Shown here: positions 51,179 to 63,981 of the stretch, piece by piece | Layout: each line of letters starts with the position of its first letter | How positions within the stretch are numbered: position 1 is the stretch's first letter | Assembly (NCBI GenBank): GCA_031841125.1 | Contig: CM063112.1 | Coordinates: 24,640,603 to 24,704,602 of the forward strand | Direction: 5' to 3' | Length of the DNA: 64,000 bases | DNA from: Acanthococcus lagerstroemiae | Taxonomy: Eukaryota > Arthropoda > Insecta > Hemiptera > Eriococcidae | The notes under the pieces: generated by a model | Told to the model about the DNA's origin: nothing | Databases searched by the model: none | Seen by the model: the letters and a program-made list of their open reading frames with translations, nothing else | Made by a program: the position numbers and the translations under genes

Positions 51179-53262
51179 CGTGAAAACCGCTTCCTTCTCT
51201 CCCCTGTTGTGTAGTATACTATTTCATAAATCTTCAAGTATGTTCGAGTTCGGTTCTAACGGCTTGCAGATTGTAACAAACATTAGCGCATTTTCAATAT
51301 TTTATCGTTATAGCCCTTGGATAAATAGAGGTAATGGCGAGCGGAGAAAATGGACCCCGGGTGGGGCTTCCTCTTCACTCAGCGATGCACAAGACCGGTC
51401 CGATTACCCGACCTCAAAATACTTTGTTCAGTATCTCGGAAGCCGACTTCACCACCGTCTTCCCTCATCGTACCTACGTTTAAGGTTTGAATACCTCCTT
51501 ACCCCCGTACAGTATTCCCCTTCGGAGCTGTACCCATAGCCGAAAGATGAATTCTATTCTCTCGCGATTCATCGCCGCATCCGCTCGCGAGCGGTGAGGC
51601 CGAACGAATTTAAAAAGTTTTTACGTTAATTAAGCCCGTCGAACGCGTTTCAAAAGTCAACCAAATTTGAAAGTATAATGACACGAACGACATCATCGTA
51701 GGCGACGCGCAAAATAACGAGCTCAAAGAAACAATCGGCAAATGCTGTACCGCCGTATCCATCAGTCGAGCTCGAGGAGGCATAAGTGAAAATTAATGAA
51801 AAGTAAAACAGAATTAACTCAACGTGTACGCTCGGGTCGGAATTTTAATTAGAGCTCGCATCCGTCGCGCAGCCGAGGGCAGAGGACACCTTTCCCTCCC
51901 CTCGCCACAGCCCCAATCCTCAAACGATATCTGATTTTCCGCGGCCACCCGAAATGTGTACCGCATTTCAAGACGCCTGCACGAGAGCGTTTTACGCGCG
52001 ACGCGGGACCACGTTTGGCCAGCGCATTCGAATTCCGTACTCCAACCCGCGTGATCGGAACGGGCGGGCGCGAAAACAAGATTTGCCGCGGCGTCGTGTC
52101 GTGTTCCTCGGTTCTAATTAAACCGGGCAACCGTTTTCCGACATCGGTCGTGAAAGTCCAAAAACAAGGTTTTAACGACCCCTCGCCGACGCTGAAAGCG
52201 AGAAGTCATCGGTGCGTGATAAATTTGATGCGGCCGAATCGCTCTCAAAACAGATGCAAGTACCCGCGAACGCGTTTGCCAACTCGATTGAGAATGTAAG
52301 AATTTCTCCACGATACTTTTTTTTTTCGATTACTCAGTCTTAAGAAGGGGGCGAGGGATCTATAGTAGCAACTGAGTAGCATACTTTCCAGAAAAAGAAA
52401 AACAAGTAACTTCCCAACTTCGCTAATCGAAGAGGGTCGGTTGGAAAGCAGAGATGGATCTTTCATTCTTGCATTAACTCACTTGGACGATCCACTTGAA
52501 TGAATGAATCAGATTCATTGAATGACAAACTGCCAAGCTGCAAACTGCAGTCGCGCAGCTCTATCACTCTATCAACAACATGAACGCACTCTGCAATGAA
52601 TTCAATGAAACAACACAGAATTTGAATGAAACCCACTCCTGCAGCTCAAACTCGTAGCCAGACTATGATTCTTGAGGGGGCAAGCGATATAGTGTGCAGG
52701 GCAAATCAGGTTTTGAAAACCAATCAATATCAAGTACATAGGTGCATGTATATTCATATATATGTTTCTTGAACAAAGTGAGATCCGGATAAAAAGTGGA
52801 CAACCCAAAATCCGAATTAAAATACTTGTATTTCAGAGTATATTTCATGTCGAAATATCTTCAGGTGGAGAACGAGAACCTTGCTCCTGTAACGGAATTC
52901 GCACCAAAAAACGCACGAAAACACGTACTAAGAACTTTTAATGTCACACTAATACAAACGCACGAAAACAGTAGCTAGAGCGCTTGAAAAACGCACAATT
53001 TATCGCATATAAAACTAGACTGTACGGCAACGACCAGCGGCCTTTATATATCCCGGCGTTATCGGTGAAACTCCTTATCGCTTTCGCTATCGAACTTCTA
53101 TTCTGCTGCTCAAAACGTGTCGATCTTTCTTCGCTTATCTCGAATGTTTCGGATTATTCGCCATACTCCCTTTGTTTTGGCTTTAAAATTGGATATTCCT
53201 TGCCACTATCTGGATTAGAATGGGACAAAAATTGATTTAAAATTTATTCTTCGCCGTATAAT
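51179..53262. other. Intergenic stretch, no gene seen
   Basis: A CpG-containing segment is at about 51540-52310, with several overlapping short frames, none recognisable. Mixed composition follows. Confidence 0.4.
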
Positions 53263-55258
53263 ATGTTCCGAGATTCAGTCACTGTCTTCCTTAAGATTTA
53301 TATCGAGTTCCAGATTGGTGCATTGAGAGGCGAGCCGACACAACGACCCGTGTGTAGATTCAGAAGATGGAACACGAGCAAGTTTTATTGTGACCGGTTC
53401 GAGACGACAATAATGACAACAGATGACAGCGGTATGGTCGAAGCCCCAAACGCCTCACAGACAACTGCATGGATTGTCGAACGGATAACGAAGGCGTGCA
53501 GTGCAGCAGCAGATCACGCTCGCCGGAGTACATACTGGTGGAACAAAGAGATACAGCGACTCCACCGTGAGTGTTCCACCAGGCGTCGGCGGGCGACTAG
53601 AAGACATCGAGCCTTCCGAGCTGACAATGCTGAGGAGGCAAATGTCGAGTGGATGGCTGCCAAGAAAGCACTGCGCACAGCCGTCAAGGGAGCAAAGACA
53701 GACAAGTGGGCCGAGCTTATCAAGACGGTAGACGATGATCCACAGAGCCACCCATATAAGGTGGTCCTGCAGCGACTCCCGTCCCCCTCCCCGATGACCA
53801 GGCTACCGCCCGCGTTGCTAAAATAAATTGTTGCCAACCTGTTCCCCCAGCACCCGCCGCTCATCAGGCAGGGCTGGAAGTCACAGCATATGATCTGAGA
53901 ATAGCCGTGGAACGAATCAGAGGAAAGAGGAAAGCCCCGGGGCCGGATGGCATACCTAGCCTGGCCTGAGAACTGATCCACTCGCTGAGGCCGGAATGGC
54001 TACGCAACTGCTTTACTAGGTGTCTTGAAGAGAGCCATTTCCCGGCGATATGGAAGACAGCGAGGCTGGTCTTGCTTCGCAAAGGCAATAACAAAGAAGA
54101 GGGCTTCCCCCGTACCGCCTCCTATGTCTACTGGATGGCATAGACAAGTTACTGGAGTGGGTTATTGCTTTGCGGGTAGAAGCGCACATCGCTTCTAAAG
54201 GTGGGCTGTCGAAATCCCAGTATGCATTTCGAGCGGGTTGGTCGAACAGTAAAGCGGTGTTGTATGTGCGAAAGATCATCAATACCGTATGCTGTAAAGA
54301 TGGTTTATAGGTAGCCGTTAGTCTCGATGTGAGGAACGCTTTTAATACACTGCCTTGGAAGCGTATCCTGAAAGCGTTGGATGAGTGGGATCTCCTGGGG
54401 TACTTACAAGTGATCTTCAGGAGCTACCTGGCAGACAAAACGGTAGCGTATATAGACGCAGAAGGTCGCCAGGTCCAGAAGATTATCTCGACGGGTGTAC
54501 CTCAGGGATCGGTCTTAGGACCCCTGTTGTGGAACATGTCTTTTGACCGGGTCCTGCGGCTCACACTTTCGAAAGGAGCCCACTGCATCTGGTTTGCCGA
54601 CGACACCCTTCTCCTTGTAGAGGGGAGGTCGGAGCAGAAAGTTCGCAGCATGTCCATACTCAGCATCGAGATGGTGTCTCGCTGGATGCAGGCGAATGGC
54701 TTACAGGTGGCTGCCCAAAAGACAGAAGCCGTCCTTTTCCACGGGCGGAAAGGGGGCAGGCCATAGCCATTTTACCTAGCGGTACTAGGTGATCCGGTAT
54801 CCCTACAGCCACGGATGGTGTACCCAGGAACAACGGTATACAACGAGCTGTGTTGGAAACCGCATCTCTGTACAACGGCAGAGAAAACAAAGCGGACGCC
54901 GAGAGCGTTGCGTCAGCTTATGCCAAACCTCCGGGGGCCGAGTGAGAGTCGAAGAAAACTATTATTCAACAAGTCGCCTCGGTTCTTCTCTATGGGGGCC
55001 CCTAATTGGACACCAGTCGCGGCACTCCGCGAGAACAGAGAAGACATAGAAACGGTTCAGCGGGCTACGGCACTATGTAGAATCTGCGCGTACAGAACCG
55101 TCTCGTATGAGACGGCTCTTGTACTAGCTCGAATGTCTCCTGCTGATCTGCTGGCTAGGGAGAGCGCTACTCTGTATCAGCGCTTCCAGGAGCTTCCACC
55201 AGCTAATAGAAAAAAGGAAGGAGTAGAGGAGAAGATTACAAGGTGTCTACAAGAATGA
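53263..55258 (+). pseudogene. R1-like LINE ORF2 remnant
   Basis: 53263-53826 encodes the region between endonuclease and RT (RRSTYWWNKEIQRLHREC, then WAELIKTVDDDP). 53880-54300 holds RT start motifs in shifted frames (VERIRGKRKAPGPDGIP). 54329-54766 has the RT core (MRNAFNTLPWKRILKAL, then STGVPQGSVLGPLLWN and WFADDTLLLV). 54815-55258 is the C-terminus (RLGSSLWG-type, in shifted frame; TVSYETALVLARMSPADL). Several stops and frameshifts are present, and the 5' half is missing. Confidence 0.8.
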
Positions 55259-55690
55259 AAAAATATAAATTCCTGACTTTTTCCAAACTTTTTTTTTTTC
55301 TTCTTTAAACCTTTACAGTATAGACAGTATATGAGGATTTATTTGACAAAAGGGCCCCTGACGAATAGGATTCTCATTCGTCAGGGGCCCTTTTGACAGA
55401 TAACTCCTCATATATTTATGTTTATACTACTAGACGCTATGTTTAAAATGAACTGAAATTTGAAGTTGATTTTTGGGTGAAAGCATTTTATTTGTAGAAT
55501 ACGACTCTAGGGAGTGCCGAAGTAAAATTCCTAAAATTAAACGACGAAAAATTTTCCGTGAGTTCATTCTTTGTTTTTTTCCAAACTTCTTAAAAATATT
55601 GTTAAATTTCCTGACTATTTACCAACTTCCTGACCTACGTTTCAAATTCCCGACTTTTTCCAAATTTTCCAAACTTTCCAAACCTGTAGA
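55256..55690. repeat. MITE-family copy containing a foldback
   Basis: CCTGACTTTTTCCAAAC-type words at both ends relate it to the family at 33142. A long hairpin (55327-55413) lies inside. Confidence 0.5.
55347..55395. other. Perfect 20-bp hairpin
   Basis: CAAAAGGGCCCCTGACGAAT (55347-55366) and its exact reverse complement (55376-55395) surround a 9-nt loop. The arms extend imperfectly to about 55327 and 55413, giving a stem of about 40 bp. Confidence 0.75.
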
Positions 55691-57600
55691 CACCTTGGAT
55701 TAAGAGAAAAGTCCGGCGGCAAACAGTTCAAGAGTAGGTGGCTCGCCTCTAAGAGACCACCCATGGCCGCTGGATATTAAGGCTCGATGCATGGCTTTCG
55801 CGGCGGCACGTACCATCTTACGCAAATGCTCACCAGGCATGGGTGCTTCAGTGGTTATCTGAAACGTTGGAACAAGGTACCCAGCCAGTGCTCGCATTGT
55901 TCAGCAGAAGTCGATGACGCGTAGTATACCATCTTTCGCTGCAGTGCATGGAACGGCGCACGAGCAGCGCTCGAGGCATCTGTTAGCAGTCACATCACTC
56001 CCAAGACGGTGGTTGAAGTGATGCTGGTTGGCCCGCAGAGCTGGTCAGCGATGATCCAATTCGCCGGCACAGTGATGCGAGCCAAGGAAGATGCCGAACG
56101 TGCGAGACAGCGGACAGCATCCGCGCAGCTCAAGCAATCCACGCAGCAGGTCTTCAACGACGAGGACACCCCATAAGTAGGGAAGGCTTCCACATCGGGA
56201 CGGTCGGCTCTGCAGCTGAAGCCCGTCGCCGTGTCCGAGAAGAATACCAAAAGGTGATACCAGGACGCGGCGGCAGTAAGGGCGAAGACGGACACGACAT
56301 CGATAGTGAAACCGCAAATAGAGAAGCGTGTGCTGTAGGTAGGGGTAAAAAAAAAGAGAAAAAAAAAGAGAGAGAGAGAGTGAGTTTTAATTCTACCCTC
56401 TGCGGTATATTAAAGTGATTATATATAATTTATTATTTTGAATTTTATTAATTATTGCAGATTTTAAACTCTAGGGTTAAGCTTTATTTATTTATCCATG
56501 AAAAATGGGGGGAGGGATACAAAAAAGTAGTTAGTTTTAAGCTTTTTATGTCCCGATGTTAGCCTTTTTATTAGTCAGGAGGTAGTCAGGTCTCTCTCAC
56601 GGTTACAGTTAGATTCGTAAGTATTGGTATTTATATTTATTGATAAAATTTGCAAGTGGTCAACAAACAGGACTCTCTTTCTGTTTTTTATTTTATTTTT
56701 TTCAAACCCTAATCGTCTTTATAATTCATGTCTCAAAATGGTACAAACAGCAAAGCCTCTTCGTTCGATAAGTTGGTCACAAGTTGCCAAAACGAGCTGG
56801 TCAGCCTACTACAACCGATATTTTCGGGATGGAACTACCGAGGGGGGGGGGGGGGGTAAGCACAAGCCCGCGTCTGTGTCAAACCCAAGAACCCGAAAGG
56901 TGTGCATTTCCTAGGAAGACCACATCGCTCGATTACCTTCCGGAATTGTCTCTTGAATCGTTATAGGCCTCAGGCGACGTGGATTTCGGCCTTCCTTACT
57001 CACGGGTAGTGGGATCCTGCATGGCTAATGTGTATCACGATGATCGCATACTCCAGTCAGATCCGAACTGACCCACTAGTTTAGCTGAGGAGCTACGACA
57101 GGAGGCATTCCCTCACTCCCCGAGTGCTGATATTGGGTCAGACAGTTTGAATGAGGCCCTGCGATCCATCGGGACCCACAGGGAGGAGCCTAAGCTCGAA
57201 GAGAACCAACGTGCACCATCTGTTTCCGACAAATACGTAGAATTTCTTATGGGGTCAGGCTATTTCGTAGCCTCGGAGATTCCGTCCGACGGGACATATA
57301 CACTCACGCGATAGAGGGTGTTACCTTCCAGTAATCCGGCCATGAGCAGTGGGAGGATCAGAGCATTTAGCCAGGCCGCAAAGGTCGCCCCCTCATCGGT
57401 TTAGTAACCTGGAAACTCGGGACCACTAGTCTATGTTATCCGAAAGCTCACGGCTTTTAGCGTCAACCAAGCAGAGAGGAAACTTGACTTTCAGTTGGGG
57501 GGGGGGGGAAGGAAAGTTTGTCAACAAATTTTTTAAACTAAAAATTCGCCAACTGACGATTTTTTAATTAAAATATTTTTCAATTGAAAAAATAATAATA
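55691..57600. other. Intergenic stretch, no supported gene
   Basis: 55930-56175 has a plus-strand open segment ending in TQQVFNDEDTP that I do not recognise; it may be LINE-derived. An AG microsatellite is at about 56350-56380 and G runs at about 56843-56857 and 57497-57508. Confidence 0.35.
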
Positions 57601-57616
57601 AACAAACAAACAAACA

Positions 57617-57791
57617 AACGAACAAACGTTCTTAGAAAATGAAAAATTCAAATGAACAGTTTCGAAATTTGCCAAACGAACAAACGTTCTTAGAAAATGA
57701 AAAATTCAAATGAACAGTTTCGAAATTTGCCAAACGAACAAACGTTCTTAGAAAATGAAAAATTCAAATGAACAGTTTCGAAATTTGCCAA
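57617..57791. repeat. 58-bp tandem repeat, three copies
   Basis: The unit contains ACGTTCTTAGAAAATGAAAA and ACAGTTTCGAAATTTGCCAA. Copies start at 57626, 57684 and 57742, exactly 58 bp apart. A single diverged copy is at about 60575-60635. Confidence 0.85.
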
Positions 57792-60419
57792 AGTATCGAT
57801 GGCAGGGACGTACCGACAAGGGGGCAGGGGGCAACGGGAAAATTTACCATTTCAGTCAGGCGAGTTGAAAAAATCTAACAAGTTAAAAGTTGGTGTTTTT
57901 TTTTTTTGCTTTAATACTTGGGAATTGAGTTGAGAGGTTGGGAAAACCCAACAAGTCAAAAGGTTTTTTTTTCTTTTGCATTGATACTTGGGAATTTTAA
58001 GTTGAGTTAGTTGGGACTTTCACAATTTTTACCCCCCCCCCCCCCTTCTCTCAAGAAAAACTCTTCGGTACGTTCCTGGACTCCAGAACTCAGAATGGGA
58101 TCCCAAAGTGGATAGACTATCGACGTTAACTGCTCACCTTAGGGGTAGTTGAATTCGAACATGCGCTAAATTTTGGATCTGATTCAAGCTTAAGAGACCC
58201 CATAAATCGAAATGTACAAGCACTAATTAGTTTTTGCAAATCGAGTAGACTATTGAAGTGGAGAGTTCTTACGATCTTAAATTCAAATTAGCAGACTGTT
58301 TTTGAAAATGTTAAAGATCGCTGATTCATTTTCATCATTACAAACATCCTAATCTCTTGAGAAAGGGTTAAATCGTCAAATGTCGAATTTTCAAAAGCAG
58401 CATTATATGATTTTATAAAAAATGATTGAACTATCGAAGTGAAAGTTGTTTTATTCCCATTTTCTTGTTTGACGTAGGGGGGGGGGGGAAACTGTTAGAA
58501 ATTTAGTAATGACTCTTGGACCTTTGATTGGACTTCATCATTCTTAGGTTAAATGGCAATTTTTGCGTGTAATGTTGAAGAAAAAACTCATTAAAACTTG
58601 CATCTTTACGAGCCATTATTTGAAGTCCAAAGATTGACAAAAATTAATTGACGTTGAAAACCAAAGTAATCTATTGAAACAGCAACTATTGTAATTCCTA
58701 ATTTTGATTCAATTTCATAGTTTTTGATTTTTAAAGACTCGAATGTTCCCAACTCATACTTGGATAATTATGAACTTTTTCCTCCAATTTGAATTTTGGT
58801 AATTTGATGGTTATGAAAATGTTCAAAGATTAAATCAAATTCATTTATTTGCGACTCTCATTTTGGTGTTTGGGGCCTACTCGAGAGTCAATATCGAAAA
58901 TCAATCACGTTGATGGAATTTCCAAATTAGGTGACCTCTCTTCTCCCCTTCCCCATTTCGACATTTGATTCGGTTACCGGGCGGAAGTCAATTTTAATCA
59001 CTTCTGGAGACCAGTTTTGGCTTTTGAACTCTAAATCGGGAATCCAAGAGGAATCTGAAGAAATTTTCGAATTCAGCCACCCAGAAAATTCTAATACTTT
59101 ATTTGATTTCCTAAAAATCAATTTTGAATTTTGGGCCCAAATCGCAGTTTAATAAGAAAGCTCATAGAAGCTTTAGAATTCAGCGATGCGAAAAACTGCT
59201 TATATTTTAATTCGTTTCTCAATTTTCCAAGAATAGAGAACTCTGAAAGTCAGTTCAGGGTGTAAAGAAGAATCTTCTGGTGAAATTTTCGAAATCAACT
59301 ACTCAAAAAATCTTATTTTATTGATCTTACCATAAAATTTCAAGTTTAGCTCTAGGCTTGCTTAATGGGAGGATTTTTTTTTTACCGAAAAAGAAACAAG
59401 ACCTTGCTGTCAGAGATGCCGAATTAAGGAAAAAAACTTTCATTCTTTTCCCATTCAGAATGGGCTCATCTTCATTCTTTGCGAAAAAGAAAAAAAAGAG
59501 TAAAATGAGAGTGAATGCATTCTTCAATTCAGTATCTCTATTTGCCTTTTGAAGACCCAGTTTGTCCCACGTCGATCCGACTTCGGAATAACAATGGGTG
59601 TGAGGATTATTATTTTACAGTTTGTATAAAAATTAACGGTTAGTGTTTTTATTCACTAACAAAGGCCGGATTTACCTGACTGGCCGCTATGTGCTAAATT
59701 TTATTACCACCCCCAAAAGTATACGTAAAATAAATCCCACTTTATTCGTTTTCAATTTTTCATCCCCCAAGCACTTACATCTGCTCACATGAGCATACCC
59801 TAATCTGGGAGGATAAGCTGGAAGGATGTTAGAAATACTTGAGAGGAACACACAACTTCTTTTACACACTAAGATGGTTGTTATTCACCCTTGGTGATAT
59901 TTTTTCTGAATTTCCTCTGATTCGTCTCCTAAGTTGGTTCCAATAGAATCAAAAAAAAAAACCTCCAAAGTTTCAGGTTAATTGGATGAGAGGAATCCGT
60001 GCCACAAGCTCCCTTTCGTTCTTATGGGAAAAACGCATGGAATTTTGACTTTTGTTTCAGACTAAATTTCCCTCCTATATTCATCAGGACCAAAAACCCG
60101 TAAATTGAACAATAGAACATTTGCTAACGGATTCAGCTTGTAACACTGGAAAATAAGTCTTTTGCTTTCAACTTTTAGAATTTAATAAAATGTTTGACTT
60201 TCTCAAATTTTAGGCTCTAGGTCAAACAGAGAATCTAGTAAAAACAGAATAGTCATTGAAATTTAAAATTCAACGTTTGCTACCGACTTTCAGATTTTCG
60301 AAATGTCTCCCATATCAGCTTTGTTTCAACCGTGCAGATAACGTTCGATACTCAACTTGAAACCTACCTTCGGCTGTTGACTGACTAGTCTCTAACAGGA
60401 GTCCAGGGTACTCTATTTT
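57792..60419. other. Intergenic AT-rich stretch, no gene seen
   Basis: Homopolymer C and G runs (for example 58031-58044 and 58479-58488). 57803-58076 begins CAGGGACGTACCGA and ends TCGGTACGTTCCTG, possible TIRs, but without a matching duplication. Confidence 0.4.
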
Positions 60420-60710
60420 CAGAAACGAAATTTGACTTTCAGTTTGGGGAGATGGAGAAGAAAAATTTGCCGACAAATATTTTTTTTTTAACTAAAAATT
60501 CGCTGACAACATTTTAAAAAAATTATAAACTTGCCGATTTTTTAATCGAAATATTTTTTAATTTAAAAAAAAAACAAACAAACAGACATTCATAGAAAAT
60601 ATAAATTCAAATAACCAGTTTCTAAATTTGCCGACTGCCAATTTTTTTTTTGGGGGGAGGAGGGGTCAACCCCCACACCCCCTATAGTTTCGCCCCTGCA
60701 ACCAAGTCGT
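60420..60710 (+). repeat. Second copy of the 57475-57800 repeat
   Basis: TTGACTTTCAGTTTGGGG, ACTAAAAATTCGC and ACAAACAAACAGACATTC correspond to the sequence leading into the 58-bp array, as a diverged direct repeat. Confidence 0.6.
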
Positions 60711-62429
60711 GGACGGACCTCACCCACCTCCGATTCCGCCTAGGGGCGTGTACCTGAGGGACAGTCGAGACTGTCTAGACACCGAGTTTTCGTTACCGCG
60801 TCTCCCTATGCTTCAACTTTGAAGTGCCTGTCCACAAAATGGAGGAAATTAATTCTACTTCAAATGTCAAATTAGTATATGTGGACGTTTCCGATCATCT
60901 ATTCATCATGAAATCACAATTCTAATACTTTTTTCTCATCCACTTAAAAAAATTAGCGTATGCATCTCGTTTGGTAAGTGAGTGATGACACTTCGTGTGA
61001 ATTACAACGCTCTCATTCGTCCGGGCTGCCACTTCCACACTCGTCAGTAATCATTCACTCACCAATCTCATAGAATAAAATACTATTCTTTCCTAGATGA
61101 AGGTTTCAAGGGTCGCAGGATTCATTCGAGGGATTATTTCTCCTTCCTCAAAACCTTCCAGGCTCCGCGAAAGACTAATTTCCCGTCACGATTTTCCTGC
61201 TTCGGAATACATCCGACAAACGTTTACAATAAGGCCGAGTAGATTTACACCGATTTTGAAAACAATAATAGTCGTAGAATTGCGTGACCGACAAAACGAA
61301 CCATTTCATTTGCTATTATTAAAATAGGGGAAAAGAACGAAAGAAAAAAAAAACCCACCACAACACGATATTAATAAAAACATTTTGGAGTATTTGTTTT
61401 ACATACTAACTTCATGCATTTTGTGTATATATTCGTGTCACAGATGTCAAGCGAACATGATCTTGAGATACCTCAAGTTACCTGATACCAACAACGCCTC
61501 TGCCATTTATTTTCGACGTTGTGGGCTCTACAATTTAAGTTATTTTAAAATGGAGCACGTGCGTTATGACTCAGCAAACAGCCTTGAACCAATGTTCTCC
61601 TTTTAAAATTGGTGTACGGGGTACATAGCCTTGACTTGGTGTACGGGGTACATAGCCTTGACCATCTAAAATGGCACACCCACGTAAGTACACCAGTCAT
61701 CTCCCAAGTCTAATACAGCCATTTTGCCCGGTCATATTTAAAAACTTGAACAAAATTAGCCACGTTTTTCGACCAGAAATCATACAGTAAGGTGGGCGAT
61801 TCCGCCGCGCACGTAACTCGCCACAAATAATAAGCTTTTCTCCGGTATTTAGCCGCAAATCCTTCGGCAGAATACAAAGAAAATATGAACTGTCGACGAA
61901 ATTGCTTCGCGCCAGCCTCGGTTGAAGAAAAATATAAGCGCCCTTTAAAACGGCGTAAAATTTGGTAAAACGGGGCAACAAACCGAGTATAAACTGTTTC
62001 CTAGCTCAAGAGTAAAATTAGCAGAATTCCAGCGCCAGAATTATTACATCATAGAAATAAACCTATTATAAAGTTATCCTTTGCCCCGCATTTCCACTAA
62101 CATTCATTGCTCTTCTTTCTCACCGTGCCTATTCGCGTAAACGTAGCTCCGAGTCCCATGGGAGGAAACGCCGAAATAACAGTGAAGGAGGATGCTTTCG
62201 TTTCTCAAGACTTCTTCACATAAATTTAAAACTCGTCTAGACACGAAAACGTAGGTAGAAGGCCATAAATAAGTTTCGAAAAGCCTTGAAGAGTCTCAAA
62301 GAGTATTGAGTTCGCCTGGATGAGGGGTATAGAGCCTTGAACAAGGCTATAAAGGTATCAGAACTCACAACGAAGCGTAGAATAGCCTCAAAAGTCACAA
62401 TCATGTAAAGTAGCTTCTATTTTCTAATT
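60711..62429. other. Intergenic stretch, no gene seen
   Basis: A 26-bp tandem duplication of TTGGTGTACGGGGTACATAGCC type is at about 61611-61663. Otherwise featureless. Confidence 0.4.
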
Positions 62430-62632
62430 TTACTCTCAACCCGACCCCTGGAATCCGCCCTTTCGAGCGTTACCTCAGAGACGTCGGGGAGTCTGTCAGG
62501 GCTGTTTTAGCTCTCTTCTTTTCTGGTCGAAAACCCGGCCTAGGTCGACATGTAGCGAGTTGCTACCTGGGCTCGAACCCGGGACCTCCGGATTCCGAGA
62601 TTAGCGCGCTATCCACTCGGCCAACCAGTTAT
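62430..62632 (-). mobile_element. tRNA-derived SINE
   Basis: The minus strand has a Pol III A box (TGGCCGAGTGG, 62613-62623) and B box (GGTTCGAGCCC, 62569-62579) spaced as in a tRNA, with GCGCGCTAATCTCGG between them. The acceptor ends do not pair and one T-stem pair mismatches, so it is a tRNA-like SINE head and not a functional tRNA gene. The body beyond the head is assigned by position only. Confidence 0.65.
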
Positions 62633-62660
62633 ACAAGTTTTAAAAAACCTTATTGCAGCC

Positions 62661-62858
62661 GTGGATAAAATTCCATGACTTTTCCAGATTTTTTCAGTCC
62701 ATTTTCCAAATTTTTCGTAATAAAAAAATTATTAAAAAGAAAAATGTTCAATCGAGTTTAGCAGAGAAAGTTGTACAATACTTTCACAACATAAGATTTT
62801 CTTTAAAATTCCCTGACTTTTCCCTGACTTTCAGGATTTCCAGAAAAGTGGCCATCCT
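62661..62858. repeat. MITE-family copy
   Basis: CCAGATTTTTTCAGTCCATT, GAGAAAGTTGTACAATACTT and CCCTGACTTTTCCCTGACTT relate it to 50938-51178 and 33142-33503. Confidence 0.55.
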
Positions 62859-63347
62859 GTTATTGAGCCCAAAGTCCGACTGGATGAGTATCACAGAGTT
62901 GAAATGAGTCCTGAGGAGTCTTAGTGATAATACAAAATATATCTGGAAGAGTCTTGAAAGGTCTTAAACAAGTTCGAAAAACTCCAAAATCTTCAAAGAG
63001 TACTTACCCCACCTGGACATGTTAGAAAGTCAGAAATCAGTCTAAAAGAGTCTCAAACACGTACCGATTTTGAAAAAAATGTGTTAGCTAGTCGGGAAGA
63101 AATATTCATTTCAGAAGGGGCTACTATGAAACCTCAAAAACATTTTCTAGTGTACCGTAACTTACTTATAGAATGAAAATGAAGAGTTTTTTTCCAAAAT
63201 GGCCGAAGTCAGTTTTTTATGGTTCTAAGATAGCAACACGATCCGGTGGACAATATGACGAAGTACAATCAAGCGGTGGTCTAAACCCTCAGTCTGTTAG
63301 GTTTGATGTTCTATGCGTTTCAAGTTGAAGTTTCCAAAGTGGCCTAA
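62859..63347. other. Intergenic stretch, no gene seen
   Basis: Unremarkable AT-rich sequence with repeated GAGTCTTRAAAG-like words. Confidence 0.35.
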
Positions 63348-63355
63348 GTGCTGTT

Positions 63356-63981
63356 CAGGGATGGGCAAAATCCGGGAACTCCAAGATATAAATCCAAAAT
63401 TCAAAATCCTGATAAAAAAAGTATTTGAATTCAAAGTCTCAAATTCTTTTTAGAAAAGCATTTCAAATCCAAAATCCTAAATCCTCTCAATTTTCAGAAA
63501 AATTGGCATTTCCAAAATTCAGTAACTCAGCAGTGAGCAAGCACCCACGCAATCTTCAATCTATCGTTGGCTGAGGACTTTCGCATACAATTCCAAAATG
63601 CTAACTATAATAAGTGAACGAAAGAAATTTTTAGGACTTTGCATTCGGCGTTCTAACGTTTTACTTACTAACAGGTGACCAAATGAGCTTCCTTCGCGTT
63701 CGCAGAATACGACAACAAAAAGGATGTACGACTATCAACATGTAAGGTTTCAATTGATGAAATTACGACTTTTAGGATGTTTGCCACAGAACACCGCTGC
63801 AAATACGCTATTTCTGGATTTGGATTTTAATTTTTTTTTGGAATCATCAAAATGAGAATCCTTTGCTAATAATTGTGAATTGAATTCGAAATCCTTTTTG
63901 AAAAAGAATCTGAAATCTAAAATTAGGATTTTTGGAAATTGGGATTTAAAATGCCTACGAATTAAATCCTGCCCAACCCTG
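63356..63981. mobile_element. hAT-type MITE at window end
   Basis: The ends CAGGGATGGGCAAAATC and the reverse complement of CAGGGTTGGGCAGGATTT are inverted repeats. The flanking GTGCTGTT (63348-63355 and 63982-63989) is a perfect 8-bp duplication. The interior repeats AAATCC/GGATTT words. Confidence 0.8.

Noticed and set aside
57617..57791. CRISPR-like array
   Set aside because: The three 58-bp units are contiguous with no spacers, and the context is eukaryotic.
57803..58076. Additional hAT MITE with CAGGGACGTACCGA-like ends
   Set aside because: The ends are plausible inverted repeats, but the flanks show no matching duplication.
62540..62640. Functional tRNA gene
   Set aside because: A and B boxes are good but the acceptor arms do not pair, so a SINE head is the better reading.
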